This document shows positions 8,239 through 16,792 of a stretch of DNA of 42,374 bases, piece after piece (the first letter of the stretch is position 1; every line of letters begins with the position of its first letter). Below the pieces are notes generated by a model. It did not search any database and had not been told where the DNA came from. It worked only from the letters and a program-made list of their open reading frames with translations. Origin of the DNA: Candidatus Acidianus copahuensis (GTDB lineage Archaea > Thermoproteota > Thermoprotei_A > Sulfolobales > Sulfolobaceae); the NCBI RefSeq assembly GCF_000632495.1, contig NZ_JFZT01000005.1, forward strand, positions 1 to 42,374. Reading direction: 5' to 3'. A program made the translations under genes and the position numbers.

Positions 8239-8707
8239 AAAAAGAGGCGAAATACCTTTCAGAACCTTTCCTTCAGCTGGTGGTTTATCGGAAACAGAAG
8301 TATATGTTACCCCCTATATGAGCGATTTGGAAATTAATATTTACCACCATAATTGCTTATCACATTCCATAGAGAAACTAAATTTAAATGCGTTCTCAGC
8401 GTTACAAAGCCATGCGCTTTCTTCAATCCCGGGCCTAAACGCTGTTCCTTTGCTAATTATTTTAACCTCGAGATACGGTAGAACTATAGCAAAATGCAGT
8501 AATAGAGGTGTTAGATTATTACCCGCAGATTTAGGAATAGTTATGGAAAACTTTTTCCTTATTGTAACCACTTTAGGACTAGGCATATGTGCAGTAGGTT
8601 ATTTTAATGATTATTTCGTAAATAAAATTCTTGATATTGGAATTGAAAAAGGAGAGGTTAAGGTAGATATGCTTGTAGTAGGTGAGAAAGATGAAAGACG
8701 AAGCTGA
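8198..8707 (+). CDS. SagB-like nitroreductase-family oxidoreductase, N-terminally short
   Basis: 169 residues. LLYHSSGV, FPSAGGLSETEVYV, LEINIYHH and PADLGIVMENFFLIVTTLGLG follow the order of SagB-type dehydrogenases (LLxxxxGv, PSAGaLxpxExYv, GlYhY, xAGhxxQNxxLaaxaLGLG). These FMN enzymes oxidise azolines to azoles in thiazole/oxazole peptides, or other substrates. The first helix with its RxSxR flavin-phosphate motif is missing. An in-frame TAA at 8180 blocks any longer start, so this is either a short variant or a truncated gene. The GTG at 8198 is a guess; the GTG at 8207 is also possible, and GGAGG lies between them. The gene overlaps the peptide ORF by 41 bases and the membrane gene by 17. 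Confidence 0.65.
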   Translation: MEAVDLLYHSSGVRKRGEIPFRTFPSAGGLSETEVYVTPYMSDLEINIYHHNCLSHSIEKLNLNAFSALQSHALSSIPGLNAVPLLIILTSRYGRTIAKCSNRGVRLLPADLGIVMENFFLIVTTLGLGICAVGYFNDYFVNKILDIGIEKGEVKVDMLVVGEKDERRS

Positions 8708-9269
8708 AATCAAGAAATCTTTAGAAATGGCACGGAGATTGTTTTATATTAAAGAGATAGATCTAGTTAGGTGGTTACTTGACGTTTACGGAGTTTTTGC
8801 CCTTGCAATTTTTATCTCAACTTATTTACTTTCCCTCTTTCTTCCTAGACTTGAGGTTCTTGGAATAGGGCTCTTAGTTGTATCTACAATAGATGTAATA
8901 GAAACAATAAGTGGGTTATCTTCACCCAAGTTTGCTGATTTCAGAAAATTAGATCCTAAATCTATAAGTTTAACGATAAAGATATCCATCTTTGGTCTCA
9001 TAATAAGCTACTTTCTGTTCATCTTCCATTATTTCTTTTATCCATTATTATATTTACAATTTATACTAACTGGAGTATTCATTGAATTATCTTTTTCATA
9101 CCCAATTTATCATATGTTACGAAAGCTCAACGAGAAGGATCACTTTCTGATAGCTTCATACGTTATTATGGGTGTTTGTGTTGCTTTAACACCATTCAAT
9201 TACATTTCACTATTAGCTATACCAACGGTCACTCTACTATATGAGATCTTAAGAAAAGGTGAACCTTAG
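8691..9269 (+). CDS. Polytopic membrane protein of the peptide-like locus
   Basis: 192 residues. I choose ATG 8691 because GGTGA (8681-8685) stands five bases before it; a GTG at 8682 is in frame but would overlap that site. After a charged N-terminus there are about five or six hydrophobic segments, among them FALAIFISTYLLSLFL, LGIGLLVVSTIDVI, SIFGLIISYFLFIFHYFFY and FLIASYVIMGVCVALTPF. I do not recognise the family. It overlaps the SagB-like gene by 17 bases and meets the next gene as TAGTG, so the three are translated from one transcript. A role in export, immunity or sensing is possible from context only. Confidence 0.7.
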   Translation: MKDEAEIKKSLEMARRLFYIKEIDLVRWLLDVYGVFALAIFISTYLLSLFLPRLEVLGIGLLVVSTIDVIETISGLSSPKFADFRKLDPKSISLTIKISIFGLIISYFLFIFHYFFYPLLYLQFILTGVFIELSFSYPIYHMLRKLNEKDHFLIASYVIMGVCVALTPFNYISLLAIPTVTLLYEILRKGEP

Positions 9270-9562
9270 TGGAAGTTGACAAACTTATTCAGTTACTGAA
9301 GTCTCATAAGTCGCTTAACACAAGTGTCAGATTAGGTATACTATTAGGTTTATATTACGTTAAGTCAGCATGGTTTGCACAGCTTTTAGAATCTACTAGG
9401 TTAAACAAAGCAGAACTATACCAACACTTAAGGGTATTAGAAAAGGAAGGGTACATTAAGTTAGAATATATCCCAACAGTTAGAGGTAAAAGATTAAGGG
9501 CGAGTATAACTCAAAAAGGAGAAGAAGTAGCCAAAGAAGTTCTTAAGCTATTAAATGAATAA
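9269..9562 (+). CDS. Winged-helix transcriptional regulator
   Basis: 97 residues, start GTG overlapping the preceding TAG by one base. SVRLGILLGLYYVKSAWFAQL, then LNKAELYQHLRVLEKEGYIKL, is a helix-turn-helix with recognition helix AELYQHLRVLEKEG; ITQKGEEVAKEVLKLL forms the C-terminal dimer helix. This is the one-domain archaeal winged-helix type (MarR/ArsR-like). As last gene of the peptide/SagB-like operon it is the natural candidate for the inverted repeat at 8040-8063, which would make the locus autoregulated. Its last 12 bases overlap a minus-strand gene fragment. Confidence 0.8.
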   Translation: MEVDKLIQLLKSHKSLNTSVRLGILLGLYYVKSAWFAQLLESTRLNKAELYQHLRVLEKEGYIKLEYIPTVRGKRLRASITQKGEEVAKEVLKLLNE

Positions 9563-9745
9563 ATAGAGTCTATTAATAATGGTAAATTCTAATACTAGTC
9601 CTTTCTCAATCATTTTAACTGAGTTCTTTAACTCCTCGACACTCTTATTAATAATCTGCCTTGAGCTTATTAAATGATCCGTAAATAAAGAATGAAGAGA
9701 CTCGTTAGGATCAACATAATGAACATTTGCCTTCTCAGATCGATA
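9551..9745 (-). pseudogene. C-terminal fragment of an unrecognised protein
   Basis: About 64 open codons end at TAA (9551-9553). The text is protein-like, for example YVDPNESLHSLFTDHLISS and IINKSVEELKNSVKMIEKG, largely helical. It has no start codon and an in-frame TGA stands just upstream, where the sequence turns into a tnpB relic. Family unknown. Confidence 0.35.
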
Positions 9746-9915
9746 TCAAGTTGTCTTAGATTAGTCTTGTTTTGTTCTTCCCATGCCTTTCATAAAAAGA
9801 AATTAATGTTCAGCTTAGCGTATTATATATCTTGCGCGCTTACTAGCTTAACTTTTAATTCTTAATATCTTTTCGTCAGTGCATGATCTAAAACGGAACA
9901 TTAAAACTGAAAGCC
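9735..9915 (-). pseudogene. tnpB relic, N-terminal part
   Basis: Minus-strand fragments FRFRSCTDEKILR, ARYIIR, SFYERHGKNKTRLRQLD and DLRRQ resemble the N-terminus of archaeal OrfB/TnpB (LKFRAYTDxxTLRAL, IYNTLxxxxIxFYERDGK, LRQLxxDLRK). Frames change several times. The C-terminal half is absent. Confidence 0.55.
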
Positions 9916-10090
9916 TTTTAAGCATTATGGGACTATCCATCTCAACCATAGTCTTTCACCTCCTTAATCTCCTAAGAGATAAAGGTATTTTAAACTTCAT
10001 ATTTATTAATCTTCCCAATAAACCACACAACGAAATGATATCGCTAATTACTCTAAGAAAATTTTTTACTTCATTTGCCGTTCTTCATTC
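9916..10090. promoter_or_regulatory. Upstream region of elp3
   Basis: A plus-strand frame (9879-10103) includes an HTH-like segment, GLSISTIVFHLLNLLRDKG, but starts inside the tnpB relic and overlaps elp3 out of frame, so it is at best the remnant of a regulator gene. AAAATTTTTTAC (10058-10069) lies 22-33 bases before the elp3 ATG and may be its TATA region. Confidence 0.3.
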
Positions 10091-11512
10091 ATGGATACCA
10101 TAAGAAAGCCGAGCAGAATGTTATCTGGTATAACAGCGGTTGCGATCATGACTCAACCTTATCCTTGTCCTCACGGAAAGTGCATATTTTGCCCAGGTGG
10201 TGTTGAATACGGAACAACGCAAAGCTATTACGGAAGAGAACCAACGCTAATGAGAGCAATTGAGAACAACTACGATCCTTTTTATCAAGTTAACTCTAGG
10301 TTAAGACAATATGTTAGCCTTGGTCATACTCCCAGTAAGGTTGAGTTAATAATTATGGGAGGTACATTTCTCTCTACACCAATAGATTACCAAGAGTGGT
10401 TTGTAACTAAGGCTTTGGAGGCGATGAATTTATTTCCAGGTAGAATAAAGCCTGGTTTCACTTACCTAGAGGACGCTCAAACCAGAAACGAGAAAGCTAA
10501 TGTAAGATGCGTAGGAATGACGGTGGAAACTAAACCAGACTGGGCTAAGGAATGGCACGCAGATCAGATGCTTAAATTAGGAGTTACAAAGGTTGAGCTA
10601 GGAGTTCAAACGGTCTACGATGAGGTTTTGAAATTCTCCAATAGGGGACATACAGTCAAAGATTCGGTTGAAGCCACTAGGATACTTAAGGACTCTGGAT
10701 TTAAGGTTGTATATCACGTAATGTTAGGTTTACCAAAGTCAGATCCAGAAATGGACCTAGAGGGATTCAAGAAGATCTTTAGTGATCCAGACTTTCGTCC
10801 AGACATGTTGAAGATTTATCCAACATTAGTTGTTGAAACAGCTCCACTAGAGCACCTTTGGAGAAGAGGTTTGTATAAACCTTACGATACTGAGACGCTA
10901 GTAGATCTAATTTCAGAAATGTATAAATATATACCAAAGTGGGTCAGGGTTATGAGAATTCAGAGAGATATTCCGTCAACCATTATTTTAGATGGAAATA
11001 GAAAGGGTAATTTAAGGGAAATAGTTGAGAGAAGGTTAATAGAGAAAGGGATAAAGAATAATGAGATAAGGTTCAGAGAAGTTGGAATGGCTTGGCAACA
11101 TAGAGGAGTAACTCCAAGGCTAGATAAGGTCAAAATGTTTAAGGAAGAGTATGAGGCTAGTGGAGGAACGGAGATTTTTCTATCGTTTGAAGACGATGAA
11201 GAAACTTTGATTGGTTACGTGAGGTTGAGATATCCATCTTCTTCAGCTCATAGGAAGGAAATAGACGGGAAAACAGCGATAATAAGGGAGTTACGCGTTT
11301 ATGGAATAGAGGTTCCAGTAGGGATGTGGGATGAGCTAGGGATACAGCATAGGGGTTTTGGGACTAAGCTGTTAGAGGAGGCTGAGAAGGAAGCTAATGA
11401 AAACTTTGATTCAAGAAAGCTCTTAGTTCTTTCAGGAATTGGCGTAAAAGAGTATTACAGGTCTAGAGGTTACGTTGATGAAGGGCCTTACATGAGTAAG
11501 AGACTTGTTTAA
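10091..11512 (+). CDS. elp3: Elp3, tRNA U34 carboxymethyltransferase
   Basis: 473 residues. The radical-SAM cluster motif is CPHGKCIFC (C26, C31, C34), followed by GGxE-type motifs and MGGTF. ELGVQTVYDEVL and GLPKSDPEMD are conserved Elp3 blocks. The C-terminal GNAT domain has acetyl-CoA motif IQHRGFGTKLLEEAE and ends YYRSRGYVDEGPYMSKRL. The enzyme uses SAM and acetyl-CoA to make 5-carboxymethyluridine at the wobble position of tRNA; archaea do this with Elp3 alone. It begins at RKPSRMLSGITAVAIMT, so it lacks the longer N-terminal helical region found in some archaeal Elp3 proteins. The methyltransferase at 24536 resembles the enzyme for the next step. It stands alone, flanked by tnpB relics. 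Confidence 0.95.
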   Translation: MDTIRKPSRMLSGITAVAIMTQPYPCPHGKCIFCPGGVEYGTTQSYYGREPTLMRAIENNYDPFYQVNSRLRQYVSLGHTPSKVELIIMGGTFLSTPIDYQEWFVTKALEAMNLFPGRIKPGFTYLEDAQTRNEKANVRCVGMTVETKPDWAKEWHADQMLKLGVTKVELGVQTVYDEVLKFSNRGHTVKDSVEATRILKDSGFKVVYHVMLGLPKSDPEMDLEGFKKIFSDPDFRPDMLKIYPTLVVETAPLEHLWRRGLYKPYDTETLVDLISEMYKYIPKWVRVMRIQRDIPSTIILDGNRKGNLREIVERRLIEKGIKNNEIRFREVGMAWQHRGVTPRLDKVKMFKEEYEASGGTEIFLSFEDDEETLIGYVRLRYPSSSAHRKEIDGKTAIIRELRVYGIEVPVGMWDELGIQHRGFGTKLLEEAEKEANENFDSRKLLVLSGIGVKEYYRSRGYVDEGPYMSKRLV

Positions 11513-11519
11513 TCCTTTA

Positions 11520-11970
11520 TTATAAGGTAATTTAAGGTATGGTATGTTTCACCTTGTTGTATGGGAATACTCTGTATCCTAACTTTGAATCTTCCTAGGT
11601 AGAAAAGATAAGCGATTTGAACTCTTTCATCCTCTAGTTTCCAAATACTTCATGAATATACTAGAGTGGCACTTAGTACTCTTTTCTTCTGGAAAACTCA
11701 GTTGTTTCTCTAGGAACCTTTTTGTGTATCATAAAATGGTTAGCTATAGCTTGTATCAACCGGAATGAAGTTATTGATTTTTTGCATTTTCTCAAGTCGA
11801 AGGTCAGTTGTCTTAACTTGTCTTATTTAGACCTTTCGTCTCTTTGATAAAATAGATTTCCTCCCACTATGGCTTGTTATATATTTTAGACACAAAGTGG
11901 GCTTTTAACACTCTTAACGTTTTTCGATCTATATAAGATCTTAAACGGAGCGCTAAGGCGGACACGGATC
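11520..11970 (-). pseudogene. tnpB relic, N-terminal half
   Basis: From right to left the minus strand gives RLRSYIDRKTLRVLKAHFVSK, IYNKP, EEIYFIKETKGLNKT, LTFDLRKCKKSITSFRLIQA, ANHFMIHKKV, then FYLGRFKVRI near 11560. This follows archaeal TnpB residues from the N-terminus to about the middle, broken by stops and frameshifts. It is the longest of the N-terminal relics here. The rest of 11513-12269 holds nothing else that I can name; a small minus-strand tail FRSWEFKEIEDEDG near 12010-12060 may be the end of a lost gene. Confidence 0.6.
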
Positions 11971-12269
11971 ATTATTTAAAAAGAAGTTTTATATTCTTTA
12001 GGGATCTATCCATCTTCGTCTTCAATCTCCTTAAACTCCCAAGATCTAAAAACTGTATTTTTATCTTTTCTAAGAAACTTGGAATCTCCTAGAATTTTGC
12101 CTTAAATTTAGAATTCATTAATAGGCGGACTAACTTTCTCTTCCAGAAAATTAGGACAATTAAGACGTCATTAGATAAGCGAGTTAGAAATACAAAAATG
12201 CACTATTCTTTTTCTTGCTCTTACTACTACAACTTAACGTTTTATTCATCTATAGAGTAGGCTAGCATC

Positions 12270-13535
12270 ATGGATGATAGCGACTCACATCTTCTCATTC
12301 GCACCTTATCTTTCCTTATAAAAGAGGAGGAAGGGGAGATTCCAGACATGTTCGCATCTCCTGGAATGTATCATTTCTTCTCAAACCTTAAATCTAGCAA
12401 AATGCTTAAAGCTTGGTTATCACCTCACTTCGCTATTCTAAAATATGCCGACTCTAGTTTCCTACTACAAGTTAGAACCGGAAAAGTTTACTTGTTTAAA
12501 CTAGATAATATTTTCCAAGAAGTTATAGACGAGAAAAAGGAAGGATTAGAAAATGGGTTGCGAGATGATGAGTTAGCAAGAATAAGAGTAGCTTACTTGA
12601 GGCTCATAGAAGAACTTAAAGGAAAAAGGGAAACGAAAATCACTCCTGAAATTGAAATTGTTACAGATAATAAGATAAGGAAGATGATAGGATACGATCT
12701 AGACTATGAAAACCTGGAGGGCCCAGTAGAGGAAGGAAAGTGGATAAGATTGGTAGAAAACTTAGCTATGATATCCTCAGGAGATATTTCGGTATACTTT
12801 AGTTCAGTAAAAGAAAATATAAAGATAATTGTATCTTCTATAATGAGTACTTATATTATAAGAAAAATAGAAAATGCTCTAAAAAAAGTGGGATTATATC
12901 CCGCAACAATATCCTTGATGAAAGGGAGATCAGAAGTTAATATAGAAGGTTTACCGTGTAATAAGGAGGTTTCAAGTTTTTTGAAGGGAATATTAAGTCA
13001 GATTGAATACACTGAAGTTCAAGAAGAATTAGGAATCAACATAGAGTTAATACCGTCATGTGAAAGATTTTTCCTGAAGATTGATGAAAACGAAGTATGT
13101 GAGCTAGAGATTTCCAAGGATAGTACAGCCAATTATTCTAGGTTTAGTATATGTGCAGACTGCAACAAACCGTTCTTCGATTATATAGCGGAGGAATTTA
13201 CAAAAAAGGTGATAAGCGTCCTCAAGGAAAAAACGTATAACGTTTTCTTTCAAGGATATCAAATTCAGGTTTATGGATTGCCGAGAGAATTCTTTACTTC
13301 TATTTCATTTTTTGGGATGGAAACTTCTGTCGAATTGAAGGATTTACCTATAGTTGCTGAAAGGGTAATTATTCCAGGGGAAGAGTTAAGGGTTGTGGAG
13401 TTCGAGAATTTAAGACATGTAAACTTTGATTTAAGGCCGAAATTAGATGGAGAATTTAAAAAAATGTTAAATTTTTTCACATTTATTGAGATAAGTAAAT
13501 CAAAGATAGAAATTAATAAAGGTATAAAACTTTAG
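12270..13535 (+). CDS. Unrecognised 421-residue protein
   Basis: I do not recognise the family. The protein is soluble-looking, acidic, without signal peptide or membrane segment. Residues 110-150 are charged and helical. There is a CADC pair in the middle (SICADCNKPFFDYIAEEF) and a few further Cys. The coding frame is clean and codon use matches the neighbours. GTTTTATTC at 12239-12247 is placed 23-31 bases before the ATG, as expected for a leaderless start. It is flanked on both sides by over 500 bases without genes, so context gives no hint. Likely a Sulfolobales-specific protein. Confidence 0.7.
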   Translation: MDDSDSHLLIRTLSFLIKEEEGEIPDMFASPGMYHFFSNLKSSKMLKAWLSPHFAILKYADSSFLLQVRTGKVYLFKLDNIFQEVIDEKKEGLENGLRDDELARIRVAYLRLIEELKGKRETKITPEIEIVTDNKIRKMIGYDLDYENLEGPVEEGKWIRLVENLAMISSGDISVYFSSVKENIKIIVSSIMSTYIIRKIENALKKVGLYPATISLMKGRSEVNIEGLPCNKEVSSFLKGILSQIEYTEVQEELGINIELIPSCERFFLKIDENEVCELEISKDSTANYSRFSICADCNKPFFDYIAEEFTKKVISVLKEKTYNVFFQGYQIQVYGLPREFFTSISFFGMETSVELKDLPIVAERVIIPGEELRVVEFENLRHVNFDLRPKLDGEFKKMLNFFTFIEISKSKIEINKGIKL

Positions 13536-14206
13536 ATAGAGTCCTGGAGTGATCTACTTACTTCTACTATCAGACTTCCTACTTTATGGTTAGCTCATAG
13601 CTAAAATAGAGAAGTAAGCAAGATGGGTGTAAGGTGATTTAAGAACGGTTTTTGATGAGGTGTTAAGATAACTTCCAAATAACAGTAAGCGTTATAACTA
13701 GATCTAGCAGAGAAAGCCTCTTCACCTCTTTTACCATTAATGGACAAGTCCTCGAAAAAAAGGTTAAAAGTTGTCTTAAGGAATGCTTTTTCAATATATT
13801 TATGATCTTTGATAATGCCCTCACTGTTGCAGGAGGTAAGGAAGCTAATCGTTATTGTACGTCATTATACAGAACGTGATAAAGATTGAGGACTTTTTAG
13901 ATCGCAATTTGTACTAATGATCCCGAAACACAAGTAGAATCTCAGCTGGGGAAAGAAGTCTATAATCCCTCATAGATCTACAGCAGGATACTCTACCTCT
14001 GGCTAATTCATTAAAAATTTTTAACTAAGGTAAATTTTGAGAAAAAAATCACCAGCATAAGTTGATATCTCTAGGAACACATCATGATAAAGAAGTCTTT
14101 TACTTCAAAACCTAGAATTAAGGCTTTAAGGATGTCTTCGAAGTTTTTAAGCTTCAAATTAAGGGGATCAGAAAAGGAAATAAATACCATTATCTATATT
14201 ATATAT
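13536..14206. other. Gene-free stretch
   Basis: I see no intact gene. A plus-strand piece around 13715-13880 reads like protein (SLFTSFTINGQVLEKKVKS, then FDNALTVAGGKEANRY) up to a TGA, but has no start and no family that I know. The in-frame ATG at 14084 would extend the next gene by 41 residues without domain character and has no TATA box at the right distance. Confidence 0.4.
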
Positions 14207-14746
14207 GTGGATAAAGAAGAGGAAGAAATTATACAATTTATTAGAGAAAAAGGAAGAAAAGAGAAAGATGGGAAAAAATGCATTGCTAAATCTAAGCTAA
14301 AAGGTAAGCATCCAGAGAAGTTGAAACAGTTAGAAGAGGATCACTTAATAGTCGTGGAAAAACGCGGAACTGGGGAGAGCGTATGCATTGAAGAGAAGGT
14401 TTCAGAAGGGAATGTGAAAATTCCCACTCCTACTATTCAGGATCAACAGATTATACTAATGTTAAAGGATATATTAGAACTTTTGAAAGAGATTAACAGG
14501 AAGTTAGACCGTGTCTTGTCTAATCCTTCGGATCTTGAAGCAAGGTTTGATTCTCTATATGAGGAAGTTAAGAACTCGTTTAACATAGCTAGACTGTCTG
14601 AAATCAGAAAAAGGATGGGATTATCTCAAGAGGAGTTCTACAGTAAACTTTCTGATTACATAGAGAGGAATTACAGACTTGTCTCTGGTGGAGATGAAGG
14701 AGTAGTTAAAGGAGGAGTAATTTACGGGATGGTGAGGAAATTATGA
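14207..14746 (+). CDS. Winged-helix/coiled-coil partner of the ATPase-nuclease
   Basis: About 179 residues from GTG 14207. I prefer this start to ATG 14084 because AAATAAATA (14178-14186) is 21-29 bases upstream. The first 65 residues (EEEIIQFIREKGRK to EKLKQLEEDHLIVVEKRG) look like a small winged-helix domain. Then comes a linker and an amphipathic coiled coil, ILMLKDILELLKEINRKLDR. A C-terminal helical domain, LSEIRKRMGLSQEEFYSKL, resembles an HTH. The stop overlaps the ATG of the ATPase gene (ATGA), so the two products are made together and probably form a complex. No precise family is recognised. A DNA-binding or regulatory subunit is my reading. Confidence 0.65.
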   Translation: MDKEEEEIIQFIREKGRKEKDGKKCIAKSKLKGKHPEKLKQLEEDHLIVVEKRGTGESVCIEEKVSEGNVKIPTPTIQDQQIILMLKDILELLKEINRKLDRVLSNPSDLEARFDSLYEEVKNSFNIARLSEIRKRMGLSQEEFYSKLSDYIERNYRLVSGGDEGVVKGGVIYGMVRKL

Positions 14747-16069
14747 CCTTGTGTAGTTTTCCAGAAGATACTATAACTAAGTTGACAACAATAAATCCAA
14801 AAATTCTCGGAGAGAGATACATAAATCTTTACAATAAGCTCTTAAACAGAACAAAGGAAGGGAAAACCACCTTCTTAACTGGAGAGCCTGGAATGGGTAA
14901 GACAACCTTCCTCATAAAGTTGAAGGAAGATTTAAGGAACGATAATTTTATCCCGTTAGTAATTGACCTTGTATCTAAATCAGACTTTACTGAAGAATTC
15001 TTTTTTTCCCTTTGAAGGGGTAAGGGAAGAAATAAGAAAAATAATATTTGAGAAGAGGAAAGAAATTGGTTATACTAAATGGACTTGGGTAAAGAAAGAA
15101 TTTGGAACGTGGTTAGACAGAGAATGTGAATCGCCTTCTCACCCTTTGATAAAACTTTACTGTAAAAAATACGAGAAAAGTCTAGATGGAATAATAGAGA
15201 TGCTGAGAGACGCAAAATCTCAGAACGTAAAAATAGCGTTACTCATAGACGAGGCTAGAGAGGACGACTTGGCTAGGTACTTTCATAAGCTAATTAACTC
15301 TGGAGTTGCAACTATGGTGATAGCCTTTCCGACAAGTGAAATTGGAAAGGTTAGCGATAAAGCGCTTGCTAGGAGGATAAAGGAAAACCTTACTGAAATT
15401 GAACAACCCAATAAAAGAGATGTTGAAGAGATTCTTGAACATATGTGTGGCCCAGAAATAGGGAAGGAGATTTCACAGGACGTCTTTTACCCAGATATGA
15501 CAATAGCTGAACTAGTTCAAACTGCTAGGGAGTTCTATTTCAATGTTCAGAAAATATGTGAGGAAAATAAGGAGTGTTTTCTTAGCCATTTAAAGAACAT
15601 GGAGAACTTACAGGAGAGATCCAAGGATTTAGAAAACCTAATAAGGGGAATAATAAGGGATTTTATTAAAGATAGGATGGATTTTATACTGTTCGATACT
15701 CAAAAGAAAATTAACGTTGGAGCTAAAGACAGATTGATGGACATAGTTCTAATCTACAAGGATAAGCTTTATTTAGGCGACGTTAAGCTAACAAATCAAG
15801 AGATGCTAAGCCAAAAGAATTACGAGAATGTCAGCGATGTCGTAAGTTATATTGATAACGGAGGCAATGGTAGAGTCAAAATCGATAAAAAGGAATATAT
15901 TGTTGAAAAAGTATTTTTAATTACGAATGCTAAGAAAATCGAAAATGATCACAAAATAACTGTATTTCAAATTCCATTACACGAATTTAGGGAGGCTTTA
16001 GAGTTTCACAAGACCGATAAAGTAAGGGAAAGAATTAGAAACATTCTTGTATCCCTAAAACTCATCTGA
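14743..16069 (+). pseudogene. AAA ATPase fused to PD-(D/E)XK nuclease, frame broken at a T7 run
   Basis: Two frames make one protein. The first (14743-15015) has Walker A GEPGMGKTT and ends EEFFFSL-stop. The second continues PFEGVREEIRKIIF with Walker B IALLIDEAREDD, a sensor-like MVIAFPTSE, a helical region, and a C-terminal RLMDIVLIYKDKLYLGDVKLT, the D...DxK pattern of PD-(D/E)XK nucleases. Removing one T from the run at 15001-15007 joins them into a 441-residue ORF. The downstream frame is clean for 350 codons, so the lesion is recent, a sequencing error, or a site of slippage. The coupled partner gene upstream suggests a two-gene module, possibly defensive. If unslipped the product is only 90 residues and inactive. 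Confidence 0.75.
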
Positions 16070-16560
16070 CCTCCTCCCTACCTGAAGGGTTTTCTCAGAT
16101 CGGTTCAAAGTTTGTTCTATACGCTTCACTCTCATCGAGTCATAGTTGCTTGGTGAGTAGAACTAATCACGATCCTCTAGTCCACGTATAGACCAATGGG
16201 GTGGTCCTACCTCAACTTATCCCTCTGTGGATCCTCTACCCTGTTTAGGACTAGGGATTATGGATATATTGAACATACCAACTAAATCTGCGTTAAACAC
16301 CTTGTTAAGAGTTGTGTACTTAAACAACTCCTTAAAACCCTTTTACCACAACTCTTGTCATGTATTGGTTAAGTAGTTGAAGTGTATGCCTCATCATCTG
16401 TTCTTTTTTATTTCATACCCTTTTCAGCAATACTCTTCAACTTGTCCATAACTTGTTCATAAGAACAAAGAAGTTCCACAGTTATACGTTTCGCGACTAA
16501 TACGGCAGACATAGGAACTGATCCCTTTCTAACTTTTTTTGTTTACCTACCGTACCAGTC
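16070..16560 (-). pseudogene. tnpB: tnpB relic, C-terminal half with right end
   Basis: The minus strand matches the tnpB at 1-510 closely but with stops and shifts: EQVMDKLKSIAEKG, a decayed zinc-finger part, LNKVFNADLVGMFNISIIPS, PLVYTWT, and SNYDSMRVKR. Past the stop, AGGAGGTCAG at 16070-16079 (reversed) corresponds to the right end at 548-557. The relic abuts the ATPase-nuclease stop by a few bases. Confidence 0.75.
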
Positions 16561-16597
16561 CTCCTTAGGTATGACTATCTAGCTTCTTATAACTTTT

Positions 16598-16624
16598 CAT
16601 CCCCGATCTAAAGATCGAGGCTTT
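16598..16624. mobile_element. Hairpin resembling an IS605-type end
   Basis: CGATCT (16604-16609) and AGATCG (16612-16617) pair around AA, with C/G-rich flanks (CCC and AGG). Hairpins of this style are found at the ends of Sulfolobales IS605-type elements. Together with the right end at 16070 it would bound a roughly 550-bp internally deleted copy. The bases from 16625 to 16750 show nothing further. Confidence 0.35.
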
Positions 16625-16792
16625 AAGTTGTAAACCTAATCCTAGTAATATAAAAGGGAAATTAAAAACCGATATACCTTAAGGGATCATCTGCTCCGTT
16701 CTCCTGACGGTGTCTTTAGCCCTATTTTAATAGGTCTAAAATAAAAACGCTTTAAAAATCAAACTTAAATTCCCCATGAGGTATTTCTTGAT

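Noticed and set aside
9879..10103. Plus-strand frame of 74 codons with an HTH-like segment before elp3
   Set aside because: It begins inside a tnpB relic and overlaps elp3 out of frame; the HTH likeness is short. At most a relic.
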